A stretch of 64,000 nt of DNA from an uncultured Acidobacteriia bacterium (GTDB lineage Bacteria > Acidobacteriota > Terriglobia > Bryobacterales > Bryobacteraceae), in contig CAIUOG010000104.1 of the NCBI GenBank assembly GCA_903900705.1, forward strand, positions 1-64,000, given 5' to 3'. A program made the position numbers and the translations under genes. The notes beneath the pieces are model-generated. The model saw nothing but the letters and a program-made list of their open reading frames with translations. It had not been told where the DNA came from and did not search any database. Shown piece after piece: positions 7,070 through 15,757 of this stretch (positions are counted from its first letter, which is position 1; each line of letters begins with the position of its first letter).

Positions 7070-9688
7070 CTATGTCCTGTTGCGATGGAGTTCCGGTCTG
7101 ACCACATTCCGCATAGCCGCTTCGTGCGGCACACCGCCCAGAAAGTCCACAATTTTGGGTATCCATGTTTCCGGCGAACTGACCAGGCCCGGATAATCCA
7201 CCACGAGAACTTCAAAACCCGCACTGTTCCGGAGCCCTGTGAGGATCTGCGCGCGGTGTTCGCGCAACAGTCGCTCCATATCCGCGACGGGCGCGGGCCG
7301 CAGGCCACGACGTTCGAGCATGCGGCGCTGCGAGATGGCGATCTCGGCGGCGGGGCGATCCATGAAGAGCACCTTGTAGCGATGCCAGTCCGGCAGTTCC
7401 GGCAGCAGCATGGAAATCACCTTGATGGCTTTGCCGGCGGCTTCGTGCAGGATGGCGGGATTCGCCCCCACCTGCCGGATGGCCTCCCATTCGAGGTAGC
7501 CCTCGGGGTTATCGTCGTCGGCGGTGCGAATTTTGTCTGTCATGACGGGGACGCCCGCGGCTTCGAGCATTTGCATCATGAGCGAGGTTCCGCTGCGGGG
7601 CAGGCCGGAGACAAGAACGAAGTCGAAAGACTCGGCGGTGGAGACGAGGGGGGTTCCCCGCCGGCGAGCGCGCTCCAGAGCGGCGTCGCGGAGAGCTTCG
7701 AGTCCGAGACTATGCTGCCGCGGTGTTCCGGCGGATTCCCGCGCCAGAGCGCGATGGCGCGCGCCTTCCGGAGTGGCGCCCAGGATTCTGCCCAGCACGC
7801 GATGGGCGGCGCGCAGCGGCGGCTGGAAGGACAGGGAGGTTTCGAAGGCCTGTATGGCGCGGTCGCGATCCCCGAGGCGAAGCAACGCCACGCCGAGGAC
7901 GAAGTGGGCGGCAGGCATGTCGTGGCGGCAGGCGACGGAATCGAGAGCGGCGGTGGCGGCCCGCGGGTAGAGCCCGCGGCGGAGGAAGACCCGGGCAAGG
8001 CCGAAGTGGGCGAGAGCGCGGTGGGGATCGAGTTGAATCGCCTGGCGGAAGGCGGCGAGAGCATCGTCTTCGCGGCGGAGGCGAAACAGCACGAAGCCGA
8101 CGCGGGTGAGCAGTTCCGGGGAGGGATTCGGCGCGGCCAGGGCAAGACGGGCATGGCGCAGACTGTCGAGGGGATTTCCAGCCTCCTGCGCGATACGGCT
8201 GAGCAGGTAGTGTACCGGGGGTGAGAGATTTCGTTTGGCAGCGACGGCGGCGGTGGCGGCGGCTTCTTCCCGCAGGCCGAGGCGCAGCTGGCAATCGGCG
8301 AGAGCGAGGAGGTAATCGACGCGGGCCGGGGCGAGGTGGTGAACCTTTTCGAGGAGCGGGAGCGCCTCGGCGAAGCGATTGCGACTGGTGAAGACGCGGG
8401 CAAGGTTCCAGTCGCGCTCGCGCTCACAATTGATGGCTGCGGCGGAGGCTTCGGCGGGCAGGGGGTCAACGTAGCCGAGGGCGATGAATTGGTTGAGGAG
8501 CGCGGTGGAAGCCGCGTCGTCTTTTGAAGAGTCGCCGGATTCCGCTGGCGCGGTTTCCGGACGATGCATGCCGGCGTCGCCGGGAACCGCTTCCCAGGAG
8601 GGGATCCGAGCGGGCACAACCGGGTTCTCAAAGGCCTCCGCAAGGACGCGGCCCGGCATGTCCTGACCGGCGGGAAGGCCGAAGAGAGAAAGCACAGTGG
8701 GCGCAATATCGAGAAGGTTGACGCCGTAAATGCGTTCGTCGCGCCGGATGCCGGGGCCCATCATGGCGAACATGCCGAGGGGACGGTGCTGGGCGGCGGG
8801 GCCGGCGGGGACGGAGGAGATGAATTGTGGACGGAGGTGGTCGCTGTGGAAGCCATGGTCGGAAAGCAGGAGGAGCGTGGTGTCCGGGCCGGCGAGTTCC
8901 AGCAGGCGGGCGAGGAAAAGGTCCATCAGACGGTAGGCGCCGGCCATGACGCCACTGTAGAGGTCAAAATCTTCCTGGGCCACCCAGTCCGGTTTGGGGG
9001 GATGAAAGTTGATAAAGGCGTGGCTGAAGTGGTCGATGCCAATGTAATAAGCGGCGGTGAAATCCCAGGGGATATTCTCCATTTGCCACGTGATCACGGC
9101 GTGAGTTGTAAAACATTCGGCCAGGATTTTTGCGAGGGTGGCAATGCCGTTTGGGCGGGAACGGTCAATTTCGTCAAGCCGGGGAATGAAAAGCCGGAGG
9201 ATTTCCGCATCAATTTCTTCCGGGCGGACGAGGAGATGGGCCAGTTCGGGAGCGAGTGGGGGAGGATACACGCTGCCGGGGAGAATGTGGTCCGCGCGGC
9301 CAAAAGCGTCAGAAACGATACTGCCGCGGACAGGTTCGGCGGGATGGCTGGCGAACCAGGCTGCGACGTTGGAACGGTAACCCTGCTGGTGGAGAATACT
9401 CCATAAAGCCTTGCAAGTACGGGAGGTACTAGCTACGGGGCGAACCTTGCGGGTGAGGGGGTCCAGTTCCGTGAAACCAAGAATTCCGTGAAGATCCGCA
9501 CATTTTCCGGTGGCAATGGAAGTCCAGAGCATGGGAGACAGAACGGGTTCCAGGGTGCTGATGTCGGCCATGACACCCTGCTCGAGCACGCGCTTAAGTA
9601 CTGGCATTTCATTGCTTTCCGCCAGTGGCGCCGCTACTTTCCAATCAGCCGCGTCCCAGCCCACCAACAGCACTTTTGCACCACCCAT
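7070..9688 (-). CDS. Three-domain fusion: type I phosphodiesterase, TPR repeats, sulfotransferase
   Basis: I start at ATG 9688 (MGGAKVLLVGWDAADWK), preceded by AGAGGGG at good spacing, giving 872 aa. Residues 1-400 are an alkaline-phosphatase-superfamily phosphodiesterase/nucleotide pyrophosphatase domain: GWDAADW metal site, PMLWTSIATGK with the nucleophile Thr, IDHFSH and LLSDHGFHSD. Residues about 420-620 are alanine-rich TPR helices (LAHFGLARVFLRRGLYPRAA; LGDRDRAIQAFE). Residues 690-872 are a P-loop sulfotransferase starting VLVSGLPRSGTS, the 5'-phosphosulfate-binding loop of PAPS enzymes. There is no signal peptide, so it is probably cytoplasmic. The biochemical role is unknown; transfer or hydrolysis of sulfate or phosphate on a glycan or lipid is a guess. 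Confidence 0.88.
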   Translation of the reverse strand: MGGAKVLLVGWDAADWKVAAPLAESNEMPVLKRVLEQGVMADISTLEPVLSPMLWTSIATGKCADLHGILGFTELDPLTRKVRPVASTSRTCKALWSILHQQGYRSNVAAWFASHPAEPVRGSIVSDAFGRADHILPGSVYPPPLAPELAHLLVRPEEIDAEILRLFIPRLDEIDRSRPNGIATLAKILAECFTTHAVITWQMENIPWDFTAAYYIGIDHFSHAFINFHPPKPDWVAQEDFDLYSGVMAGAYRLMDLFLARLLELAGPDTTLLLLSDHGFHSDHLRPQFISSVPAGPAAQHRPLGMFAMMGPGIRRDERIYGVNLLDIAPTVLSLFGLPAGQDMPGRVLAEAFENPVVPARIPSWEAVPGDAGMHRPETAPAESGDSSKDDAASTALLNQFIALGYVDPLPAEASAAAINCERERDWNLARVFTSRNRFAEALPLLEKVHHLAPARVDYLLALADCQLRLGLREEAAATAAVAAKRNLSPPVHYLLSRIAQEAGNPLDSLRHARLALAAPNPSPELLTRVGFVLFRLRREDDALAAFRQAIQLDPHRALAHFGLARVFLRRGLYPRAATAALDSVACRHDMPAAHFVLGVALLRLGDRDRAIQAFETSLSFQPPLRAAHRVLGRILGATPEGARHRALARESAGTPRQHSLGLEALRDAALERARRRGTPLVSTAESFDFVLVSGLPRSGTSLMMQMLEAAGVPVMTDKIRTADDDNPEGYLEWEAIRQVGANPAILHEAAGKAIKVISMLLPELPDWHRYKVLFMDRPAAEIAISQRRMLERRGLRPAPVADMERLLREHRAQILTGLRNSAGFEVLVVDYPGLVSSPETWIPKIVDFLGGVPHEAAMRNVVRPELHRNRT

Positions 9689-9739
9689 CGGAAATCCACC
9701 CCTCTTGAACAATATCGGAAATATACCCCTCTTGAACAA
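9686..9739 (-). repeat. 27-bp tandem duplication covering the ribosome-binding site and start codon
   Basis: Two adjacent 27-bp units, 9686-9712 and 9713-9739, match at 24 of 27 positions. Read on the minus strand each unit contains TTGTTCAAGAGGGGT followed by ATTTCCGAT. The downstream unit ends in ATG, the start of the fusion gene. In the upstream unit the same place reads ATA. Each unit carries AGAGGGG, so the mRNA has two equal Shine-Dalgarno copies. The unit is a multiple of three and in frame, so the longer TTG-initiated form (17 extra residues) is also readable. Confidence 0.9.
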
Positions 9740-9857
9740 TAAAGTACTAGTACGCTAACATGACGAAGGTCAGATCTTTACGTTTCGCATACTATACGTT
9801 TCGAGACGGAAGGGTCAGGTCCGCCCGGAGATGGCGGAGCACCCACGGAGGAAGTCC

Positions 9858-11393
9858 ATGTCGAAGAAATCAGTCGCACTTTCGGTTCTGGCTGCATGCG
9901 CGTTGGCGCCCATGAGCTACAGCCAGGCAGTTACAACCTACCACTACAACAATTTCCGCACGGGCGCGAATACGGAAGAGACAATTCTAACGCCGTCGAA
10001 TGTGGCGTCAGGCCAGTTCGGGAAGCTTTTTTCGCTGGCGGTGAACGGACAGGTTTACGCGCAGCCGCTGTACGTTCCGGCACTGACGATCAACAACGCG
10101 GTGCATAACGTTCTTTATGTGGCGACGGAAAACAATGATGTTTATGCGTTCGATGCGGACGCGGCCGGTCCGGCGCTGTGGCATGTGAATCTGGGGGCGG
10201 CGCAGGCTTTTTGTTGCGGGGATCTGACGCCGCAGGTGGGGATTACGTCGACGCCGGTGATTGATCTTTCGAGAATGGCGATCTATGTGGTTTCCGCAAC
10301 GCAGACAGGGCTGGGGACGCAGTTTACGCTGCATTCGCTCGATATCAGAACGGGGGCGGACCGGGTGAACCCGGCGGTAGTGAAGGGTTCTGTGGCGGGT
10401 ACGGGCGACGGCTCGTCGGGAGGAGTGCTGAATTTCAATCCGACGATGCACTGGCAGAGAACGGCACTGCTGCTGGACAACGGCATTGTGTATTTTGCGT
10501 TCGGCGGTCATCAGGATACGCCGCCCTATCACGGCTGGATTTTTGCGTATGACGCGACATCACTGCGTCGGCTGATGGTGAAGTGCACGACGCCGAACGG
10601 TTCCGACGGCGGCATCTGGCAGGGCGGAGCGGGACTCTCTGCGACGGGTGATGGCTATATTTATGCGGTCACGGGGAATGGCACGTTCGACGCTTCGACC
10701 GGCGGCTCAGACTACGGCATGTCGGTGATCAAGCTGAATGCGCGGCAGAATCTGGCGGTGACGGATTATTTCGCGGCTTCAAATGAAGCAGCGCTCAGCA
10801 ATGACGATATCGATATGGGAACGACCGGACCGCTGCTGGTTCCGGGCGCCAACGTGATTGTGAACGGAGACAAGGCGGGGAGGATGTATGTCACAAACGC
10901 CAATGCCCTGGGTGGTTTCAGCGCGACAGACCACAGTCTTCAGGAGTGGCAGAGTGTCGGTCCGTTCTTTGGCACGCCGGCGTTTTATAACTCGACGCTG
11001 TACTACTGGGGGACGGGTGGTTCAATGCAGGCGCGCCAACTGCATGGTTCCACGTTTTCGAGCCCGGTTTCAGGACCCGTGACCACGACATTCGGATACG
11101 AGGCGGCGCCAGCCCTGACGGTTTCCGCGAACGGGAACCAGGACGGCATTGTCTGGGCAACCTATCCGCCATCGGGATTGGCGTGGGGGCCGGCCTTTCC
11201 GGGAGTGCTGCAGGCGTTTGATGCGTCGAACGTCGGCACGCTGCTCTGGACTTCTCCCGCCGATTCGACCTCACCGGACTATACCGGATCGTGGTCGAAG
11301 TGGTGTCCTCCGACAGTTGTCAATGGTAAACTTTACCTGGCGACGTTTGACGGCGCAGTCAACGTTTATGGTCTTAAGGCAGGTTCCAACTGA
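9858..11393 (+). CDS. Exported PQQ-type beta-propeller (BamB/quinoprotein-like) protein
   Basis: The start at ATG 9858 is fixed by GGAGGAA at 9847-9853. The 511-aa product has a Sec signal (MSKKSVALSVLAACALAPMSYSQA). Repeated propeller strands follow: VNGQVYAQPLYVPAL, NVLYVATENNDVYAFDADA, GYIYAVTGNGTFD and NGKLYLATFDGAVNVYGL. These blades resemble pyrroloquinoline-quinone or BamB repeats. No catalytic residues of quinoprotein dehydrogenases are evident, so a binding or structural role outside the cytoplasm is more likely. The next gene's ATG overlaps the stop by one base (TGATG), forming a two-gene operon that ends in a strong terminator. Confidence 0.85.
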   Translation: MSKKSVALSVLAACALAPMSYSQAVTTYHYNNFRTGANTEETILTPSNVASGQFGKLFSLAVNGQVYAQPLYVPALTINNAVHNVLYVATENNDVYAFDADAAGPALWHVNLGAAQAFCCGDLTPQVGITSTPVIDLSRMAIYVVSATQTGLGTQFTLHSLDIRTGADRVNPAVVKGSVAGTGDGSSGGVLNFNPTMHWQRTALLLDNGIVYFAFGGHQDTPPYHGWIFAYDATSLRRLMVKCTTPNGSDGGIWQGGAGLSATGDGYIYAVTGNGTFDASTGGSDYGMSVIKLNARQNLAVTDYFAASNEAALSNDDIDMGTTGPLLVPGANVIVNGDKAGRMYVTNANALGGFSATDHSLQEWQSVGPFFGTPAFYNSTLYYWGTGGSMQARQLHGSTFSSPVSGPVTTTFGYEAAPALTVSANGNQDGIVWATYPPSGLAWGPAFPGVLQAFDASNVGTLLWTSPADSTSPDYTGSWSKWCPPTVVNGKLYLATFDGAVNVYGLKAGSN

Positions 11394-12073
11394 TGCATAA
11401 AAATAACGCTCCGGCACCAGATAACAGACTCTCCGCGTATGCAGCAATGTCGCTGGCCCTCGCGGCGGTTTCGAGCCCGATGGCAGCCAACGCGGCAGCG
11501 GTGAAGTACGACACGAACGTTACCGCGACGGCGGGAAACCCGATCTTTTTCAATGCGGCGACAGGCGCCATTGACCTGACTTCGGTACCTGGCGATTACG
11601 AGATCTTCACTCAGGTGGACGGACTGCGGAGCACGGCGCGGTTCCTGGGCGTGGGTAACCCGTTCGCGCTGGCGCCAGCCAGTTCACAGGGGTTGCCGGA
11701 GCGACTGGCGCTGAGCAACGCGATTGGGGCGGGGCTGTACTTCCTGCAGGGTTTTTCCACTCTGGCGAGCAATGGCTTCCTGACGCCGCAGGCGGGGAAC
11801 TGGAACTTCTCTTCCACCCCGGCGGACGTGGAAGGATATGTTGGTCTTCACCTGACGCAGGGAAGGAAGAATAACTACGGCTGGGCGGAACTGGTGGTCC
11901 ATCCGGATTACACGGTGACGCTGGAAGCCATCGGATACGAAACGACACCGGGTACGGCGATCGCCGCCGGCGCCGGGGTCGACACGGCGGCGCCGGAACC
12001 GTCGTCGATTCTGCTGATGGCGCTTGGCGCGGCGGGAATCGCCGCGTACCGACGGAAAAATCAACTCAGCTAA
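11393..12073 (+). CDS. PEP-CTERM sorting-signal exported protein
   Basis: The 226-aa protein begins with a signal-like region (residues 10-36, ending AANAAA). A beta-rich domain with NYGWAELVVHPDYTVTLEAIGYE follows. It ends with a classic PEP-CTERM tail: APEPSSI, a hydrophobic helix, then AAYRRKNQ. PEP-CTERM proteins are processed by exosortase and moved to the cell surface or exopolysaccharide matrix. No exosortase gene is in the window. The body, including LHLTQGRKNNYGWAEL, resembles the common PEP-CTERM passenger type with no enzymatic motif. It is translationally coupled to the beta-propeller gene, so the two products probably act together at the envelope. Confidence 0.85.
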   Translation: MHKNNAPAPDNRLSAYAAMSLALAAVSSPMAANAAAVKYDTNVTATAGNPIFFNAATGAIDLTSVPGDYEIFTQVDGLRSTARFLGVGNPFALAPASSQGLPERLALSNAIGAGLYFLQGFSTLASNGFLTPQAGNWNFSSTPADVEGYVGLHLTQGRKNNYGWAELVVHPDYTVTLEAIGYETTPGTAIAAGAGVDTAAPEPSSILLMALGAAGIAAYRRKNQLS

Positions 12074-12095
12074 GGCAAAAAACCGGATCTGTACC

Positions 12096-12127
12096 AGGGG
12101 CCTGATCTTCGGATCGGGCCCCTTTTT
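12096..12127 (+). terminator. Rho-independent terminator with UUCG loop
   Basis: A 12-bp stem (12096-12107 with 12112-12123, one G-U pair) closes a TTCG tetraloop and is followed by a T run. It ends the beta-propeller/PEP-CTERM operon just before the convergent M28 gene. Confidence 0.93.
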
Positions 12128-12143
12128 GTTTGGGCAGCGTGTC

Positions 12144-13514
12144 TCAGCGGACGGCGTTCCGAAAAAGCTCCGCGTCCCGGGTGGAGTTCCATTGGGGCGG
12201 GGACGGGCGGTTGGCAAGATGCAGCAGGGCTGCGGCGATTCCGCGGTCGACCCTGGCCATGTTGGCGTAGTCGAGCTTCCGCCATTCATCACCGGGGGCG
12301 TGGTAGTCGGGGTATTCGAAAGCAACCACGGCGGTATGGGAGACGATTCCCGCAAGGGCGAAGGCGTAGTTGTCGCTGCGGTCAAAGTAAGAATCCGAGC
12401 CGCGTTTTTTGTAGAGGTTGACGCCTTCAGACTTCAGGCCCTCCGCCAGAATGGCGGGCAGGTCCGAGTAGCTCTGGCCGGTGAGAGCGAAGGAGTTGAG
12501 CCGGACGCCGTCGGAGTCGTCCGTGCGGCCCAGTTGTTCGAGATTCAGGTTGGCGACGGTATCGCGCAGAGGAACCAGGGGATGCCGGGTGTAATAGTAA
12601 GCCCCGAGCAAGCCTTCTTCCTCGCCCCAGAGCGCCAGGAACAGAATGCTGCGACGGGGGTGAAGTGAAGCCAAAGCTGCGCCGATTTCGATTACAGAGG
12701 CGATGCCGCTGGCATTGTCATTGGCTCCGGGAAGCGCGCCGAGGTGGTCGTAGTGGGCCGTCAAAAGAATGTATTGGGACTTGAGAACGGGGTCCGCACC
12801 AGGGATAAGGCCTACGACGTTGCGGGCGGCAACCGGCGCCAGGGCTGGTGCGGCGAGATGCAGGGAGAGGGTCAGGGGGCGGTGGTCGGCGAGGGCTTCG
12901 GCGAACGCGGGACTGGAGATCCAGAGAACGGGCGCGAGGGCGGTATCGCGCTCGGCGAGCCAGGAGGCGCCCCCGAGGTCAGGATCACGGCGGCCCGCCA
13001 GGAGGATCAGCGCGGGATGGTGTGACTGGAGGCGGAGAAGTGCGGCGTCGCCCGCGTAGCGGCGGGCGGAACCGGCGACGATCCTGCCGTCCAGGGGGCC
13101 GGCGGTGGAAGTCTGGTCGTCAAGGGGAATGACGTCCGCGGCTTTCCAGTCGAGCGCGGTGAGGGAGCGAACGGAAAGGTCGGCTGCGCTGAGGCGCAGT
13201 TCATCGGAGCCGTCACGCAGAGTACACTGCAGGCCCCGGAGGTCCGGAGTGACGCGGGTGAGTTTCGCGGTCTGGAAGTAGCTGCCGTCCGGGCCCGCCG
13301 GTTCCAGACCGGCACTGAGGAACCGGGCTGCGATAAAGCCCGCGGCGAGGTCAAGACCGGAAGACGGGGTATCGCGCCCTTCCAGAGACGGGGATGACAG
13401 AAAAGCCACGGTGGCGCGCAGGGATTCGGCGGAGATATGGCCAGCCACGGGACTCTGCGCCGAGGCCAGCCCCAGACTGAGCGCAAGAACGAAACTGGCG
13501 CGACCGCGGCCCAC
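12144..13514 (-). CDS. Secreted M28-family zinc peptidase with PA domain
   Basis: The 456-aa protein starts with GTG at 13514 and a signal peptide (FVLALSLGLASAQ). A protease-associated (PA) insert covers roughly residues 120-235. The M28 catalytic core follows: LLTAHYDHLG (His zinc ligand), GANDNASG (bridging Asp), WGEEEGLLG (catalytic Glu and Glu ligand), SYFDRSDNY and DYHAPGDEW (last His). These are the expected co-catalytic zinc residues of aminopeptidase/glutaminyl-cyclase-like M28 enzymes. It probably degrades extracellular peptides. It starts 2 nt after the stop of the HpcH aldolase gene, so the two are co-transcribed, though a functional link is not obvious. Confidence 0.9.
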   Translation of the reverse strand: MGRGRASFVLALSLGLASAQSPVAGHISAESLRATVAFLSSPSLEGRDTPSSGLDLAAGFIAARFLSAGLEPAGPDGSYFQTAKLTRVTPDLRGLQCTLRDGSDELRLSAADLSVRSLTALDWKAADVIPLDDQTSTAGPLDGRIVAGSARRYAGDAALLRLQSHHPALILLAGRRDPDLGGASWLAERDTALAPVLWISSPAFAEALADHRPLTLSLHLAAPALAPVAARNVVGLIPGADPVLKSQYILLTAHYDHLGALPGANDNASGIASVIEIGAALASLHPRRSILFLALWGEEEGLLGAYYYTRHPLVPLRDTVANLNLEQLGRTDDSDGVRLNSFALTGQSYSDLPAILAEGLKSEGVNLYKKRGSDSYFDRSDNYAFALAGIVSHTAVVAFEYPDYHAPGDEWRKLDYANMARVDRGIAAALLHLANRPSPPQWNSTRDAELFRNAVR

Positions 13515-13516
13515 GT

Positions 13517-14287
13517 TTATCCGGCGAGCAGCGCGCCCGCGGTTTCCTTCGCCTTTTCAAACAGGAAGCCGATCTCGCTGCCGCAGCCGAGGAAGCGCAT
13601 GCCGCGTTCTTTCCAGTGGCGAGCCTGGGGCACGGAGCGAGTCTGGATGCCGGGCGTCACACCGTGGCGTTCGCAACTGAGGCGGATGGTTTCAATGGCA
13701 TCGAGCATGAGGGGGTGCTGGAGTTCACCGGGCACACCCATGGAGATGGAAAGGTCGGCCGGGCCAATCATGACGGCGTCGATTCCGGGGACGGAGAGGA
13801 TTTCATCGCAGGCTTCGACGGCGCGTCGGCTTTCGATCTGAAGCACGGTCAGAACATTCGAGTTGACGTGTTCGATCATGCCGGAGAAGGTATGCGGCTC
13901 ATAGTCGGTGTGGGGCGCCATGAGACCGTAGCCCCGGACGCCGGCGGGAGGAAATCTTGTCCAGCTGAGGGCGGTTTCGAGCAGTTTGGGATCTTCCATG
14001 CGGGGGAAGACGATACCGCCCGCGCCGCAGTCGAGGGCGCGGGCGACGAGGGAGTACTGGATGTCAGCCACGCGGACAAGGGGACAGAAGTCGACCAGGT
14101 GGGCAACGCGGCAGATGTCGTTGACGATACCAAAATCGAAGTGTCCGTGTTCCAGGTCGAGGAAGGCCCAGTGGAAGCCGGCGGCGGCGAGAAGGCGGGG
14201 AAGTTCGGCGGAGCGAAGCTGACCGAAGTTGAGACCAAGTTGTAACTGGCCGGCTTTGAGGGCTTGTCTGACAGCGTTGGCGCGCAT
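13517..14287 (-). CDS. HpcH/HpaI-family class II aldolase
   Basis: From ATG 14287 (MRANAVRQALKAGQLQLGL) the protein has 256 aa, the usual length. The frame extends upstream but without family similarity. Motifs are FLDLEHGHFDF, VRVADIQYSLVARALDCGAGGIVFPR, LQIESRRAVEACDEI with the metal Glu, and GPADLSISMG with the metal Asp. The family cleaves or forms 2-keto-3-deoxy or 4-hydroxy-2-keto acids with a divalent metal, as in hydroxyphenylacetate or sugar-acid breakdown. The exact substrate is unknown. It is followed after 2 nt by the M28 peptidase gene and lies 31 nt downstream of the SelW-like gene. Confidence 0.88.
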   Translation of the reverse strand: MRANAVRQALKAGQLQLGLNFGQLRSAELPRLLAAAGFHWAFLDLEHGHFDFGIVNDICRVAHLVDFCPLVRVADIQYSLVARALDCGAGGIVFPRMEDPKLLETALSWTRFPPAGVRGYGLMAPHTDYEPHTFSGMIEHVNSNVLTVLQIESRRAVEACDEILSVPGIDAVMIGPADLSISMGVPGELQHPLMLDAIETIRLSCERHGVTPGIQTRSVPQARHWKERGMRFLGCGSEIGFLFEKAKETAGALLAG

Positions 14288-14318
14288 TGGTTGCAGTTTA
14301 GCGCGGGGCCGGGGAAAG

Positions 14319-14600
14319 TCAGGGTCGGTCGGAATGGCCGAGTGGCTTTTCGGGTGCAATCCGGTCGCGGACGCGCTGTTTCAGTTCCTTCGCTTCGGGA
14401 AAGCCACCATCCTCTTTGCGAGACCAGACGGTGGCGCCGCCGGTACGGATTTCGAAGACGCCACCGGAGCCGGGGATCAGGGCGACCTCACCGAGTTCGT
14501 CCTGAAACGTGGTGAGCAGTTCCTGCGCCAGCCAGGCGGCGCGGAGGAGCCAGCGGCACTGGGTGCAGTACTCAATTTCGACGCGGGGTTTGGGGCTCAT
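14319..14600 (-). CDS. SelW/Rdx-family thioredoxin-like protein, Cys form
   Basis: The 93-aa protein matches the SelT/SelW/SelH (Rdx) family: VEIEYCTQCRW with a CxxC redox motif near residues 12-15 and GSGGVFEIRTGGATVWSRKEDGGFPEAKELKQRVRD, the typical second half. Both redox positions are Cys, so no selenocysteine is needed. The family has a thioredoxin fold and is thought to act in redox control. Its start overlaps the stop of the MCE gene (ATGA at 14597-14600), giving translational coupling with an envelope lipid-transport protein. The cellular target is unknown. Confidence 0.85.
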   Translation of the reverse strand: MSPKPRVEIEYCTQCRWLLRAAWLAQELLTTFQDELGEVALIPGSGGVFEIRTGGATVWSRKEDGGFPEAKELKQRVRDRIAPEKPLGHSDRP

Positions 14601-15688
14601 TTGCGACTGATTTTCAGATACTTTTTCGGGTTGGCCTGCAGATCCGCGAGGAACAGCTGCATGCTGTGGAGGGAGCCGTTCAGAGCCTGATAGAGTTGCG
14701 GGTCTTTGAGCAGTGCCCCGACGTTGCCCTGGCCTGCGTTCAGGGCGGCAAGCAGACTATCCGTGGAATCCAGCATCTTCACGATCTTCCGGTAAGCGGC
14801 ATCGTCTTTCAGCAGTGTGCCGCCGGCGCCTTTGCCGGCGTTGAGATCCGTGAGGGCGAGACGGAGGTCGCGCAGACTCTTCACGAGCTGGTTGTACTGT
14901 TCATCGCTCGCGAAGAGTTTGCCGCCGGCGCCTTCGCCGCGCTGGATAGCGGCGAGTGAGGCATCGACCTGAAGCAGGGGGGCGTGAAATTTTTCGTAGA
15001 GATCGTTGGTGAAGAGCGCATTCCCAACAACGCTGTCTTTGCTGACAAAAGCGCGCATGGCTTTTTCCAGATCTCCAATACCGCGGAGCGCGCGGGTGTA
15101 CTCTTCGTCGCCGCGCACGAAGTGGCCGATCTTGGTTTGGGGATCGGAAAGCTGGATCAGGAGGTCGTCGGCCTGTTTGAGTTCGTTTTGCAGGGTGCGA
15201 ATCAGGTCGGCACGGTCGTCCGCCTGCTTGAGAGGCTCACTGTGGAGCACGCCCTGATCGGCCAGGAGCAGGGGGCTTTTCCCCTGTGCGATGTTGACGA
15301 ATTTATAGCCGACGAGGGTGTCGGCGCCGATGCTGGTCTCTGAATCCCGGGGGATGGAGCGGAGGAATCCCGACATGATTTTCATCTCGACGCGAACGAC
15401 GCGCTGAGGATCGAGATAGCCGGAGATGTCGACGCCGGTGACACGGCCGATGCGGATGCCGCCGATGCGGACTTCGGAGTTGCGGGCGAGGCCGGTGGAA
15501 TCCGGCATGTAAGTGGTGATCCGGACCTTGGGAGTGAAGGAATCCGCACCGCCGCCGGAGAGCAGGAAGCAAAGGGTTCCGGTGATGCCGAGAGCAAGCA
15601 CGATGACGGCGCTGACGCGAAGTTTCGCGCCGGTGGACGGTTTGATTTCCAGTTCTGTCATGTGCTGATCAGCGAGCCCGGAAGCCAT
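14597..15688 (-). CDS. MlaD/MCE-domain membrane-anchored lipid-transport protein
   Basis: The 363-aa protein starts at ATG 15688 (GGAGG lies 3 nt upstream); ATG 15661 (MTELEIKPSTG) is an alternative. One N-terminal transmembrane helix spans about residues 24-46. An MCE domain follows (VRITTYMPDSTGLARNSEVRIGGIRIGRVTGV), and a helical C-terminal half has repeats such as GEGAGGKLF, GKGAGGTLL and GQGNVGALL. MCE proteins bind lipids in the periplasm as part of Mla-like ABC importers. The permease and ATPase (MlaE, MlaF) are not adjacent in this window. A SelW-like gene is coupled downstream. Confidence 0.88.
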   Translation of the reverse strand: MASGLADQHMTELEIKPSTGAKLRVSAVIVLALGITGTLCFLLSGGGADSFTPKVRITTYMPDSTGLARNSEVRIGGIRIGRVTGVDISGYLDPQRVVRVEMKIMSGFLRSIPRDSETSIGADTLVGYKFVNIAQGKSPLLLADQGVLHSEPLKQADDRADLIRTLQNELKQADDLLIQLSDPQTKIGHFVRGDEEYTRALRGIGDLEKAMRAFVSKDSVVGNALFTNDLYEKFHAPLLQVDASLAAIQRGEGAGGKLFASDEQYNQLVKSLRDLRLALTDLNAGKGAGGTLLKDDAAYRKIVKMLDSTDSLLAALNAGQGNVGALLKDPQLYQALNGSLHSMQLFLADLQANPKKYLKISRK

Positions 15689-15757
15689 ACGCCTCCAGGG
15701 CCAGTTTAGCAGCGCGGGCAGGTGCTAGACTGCCACTGTTGCCTCCGTTGATCCCTC

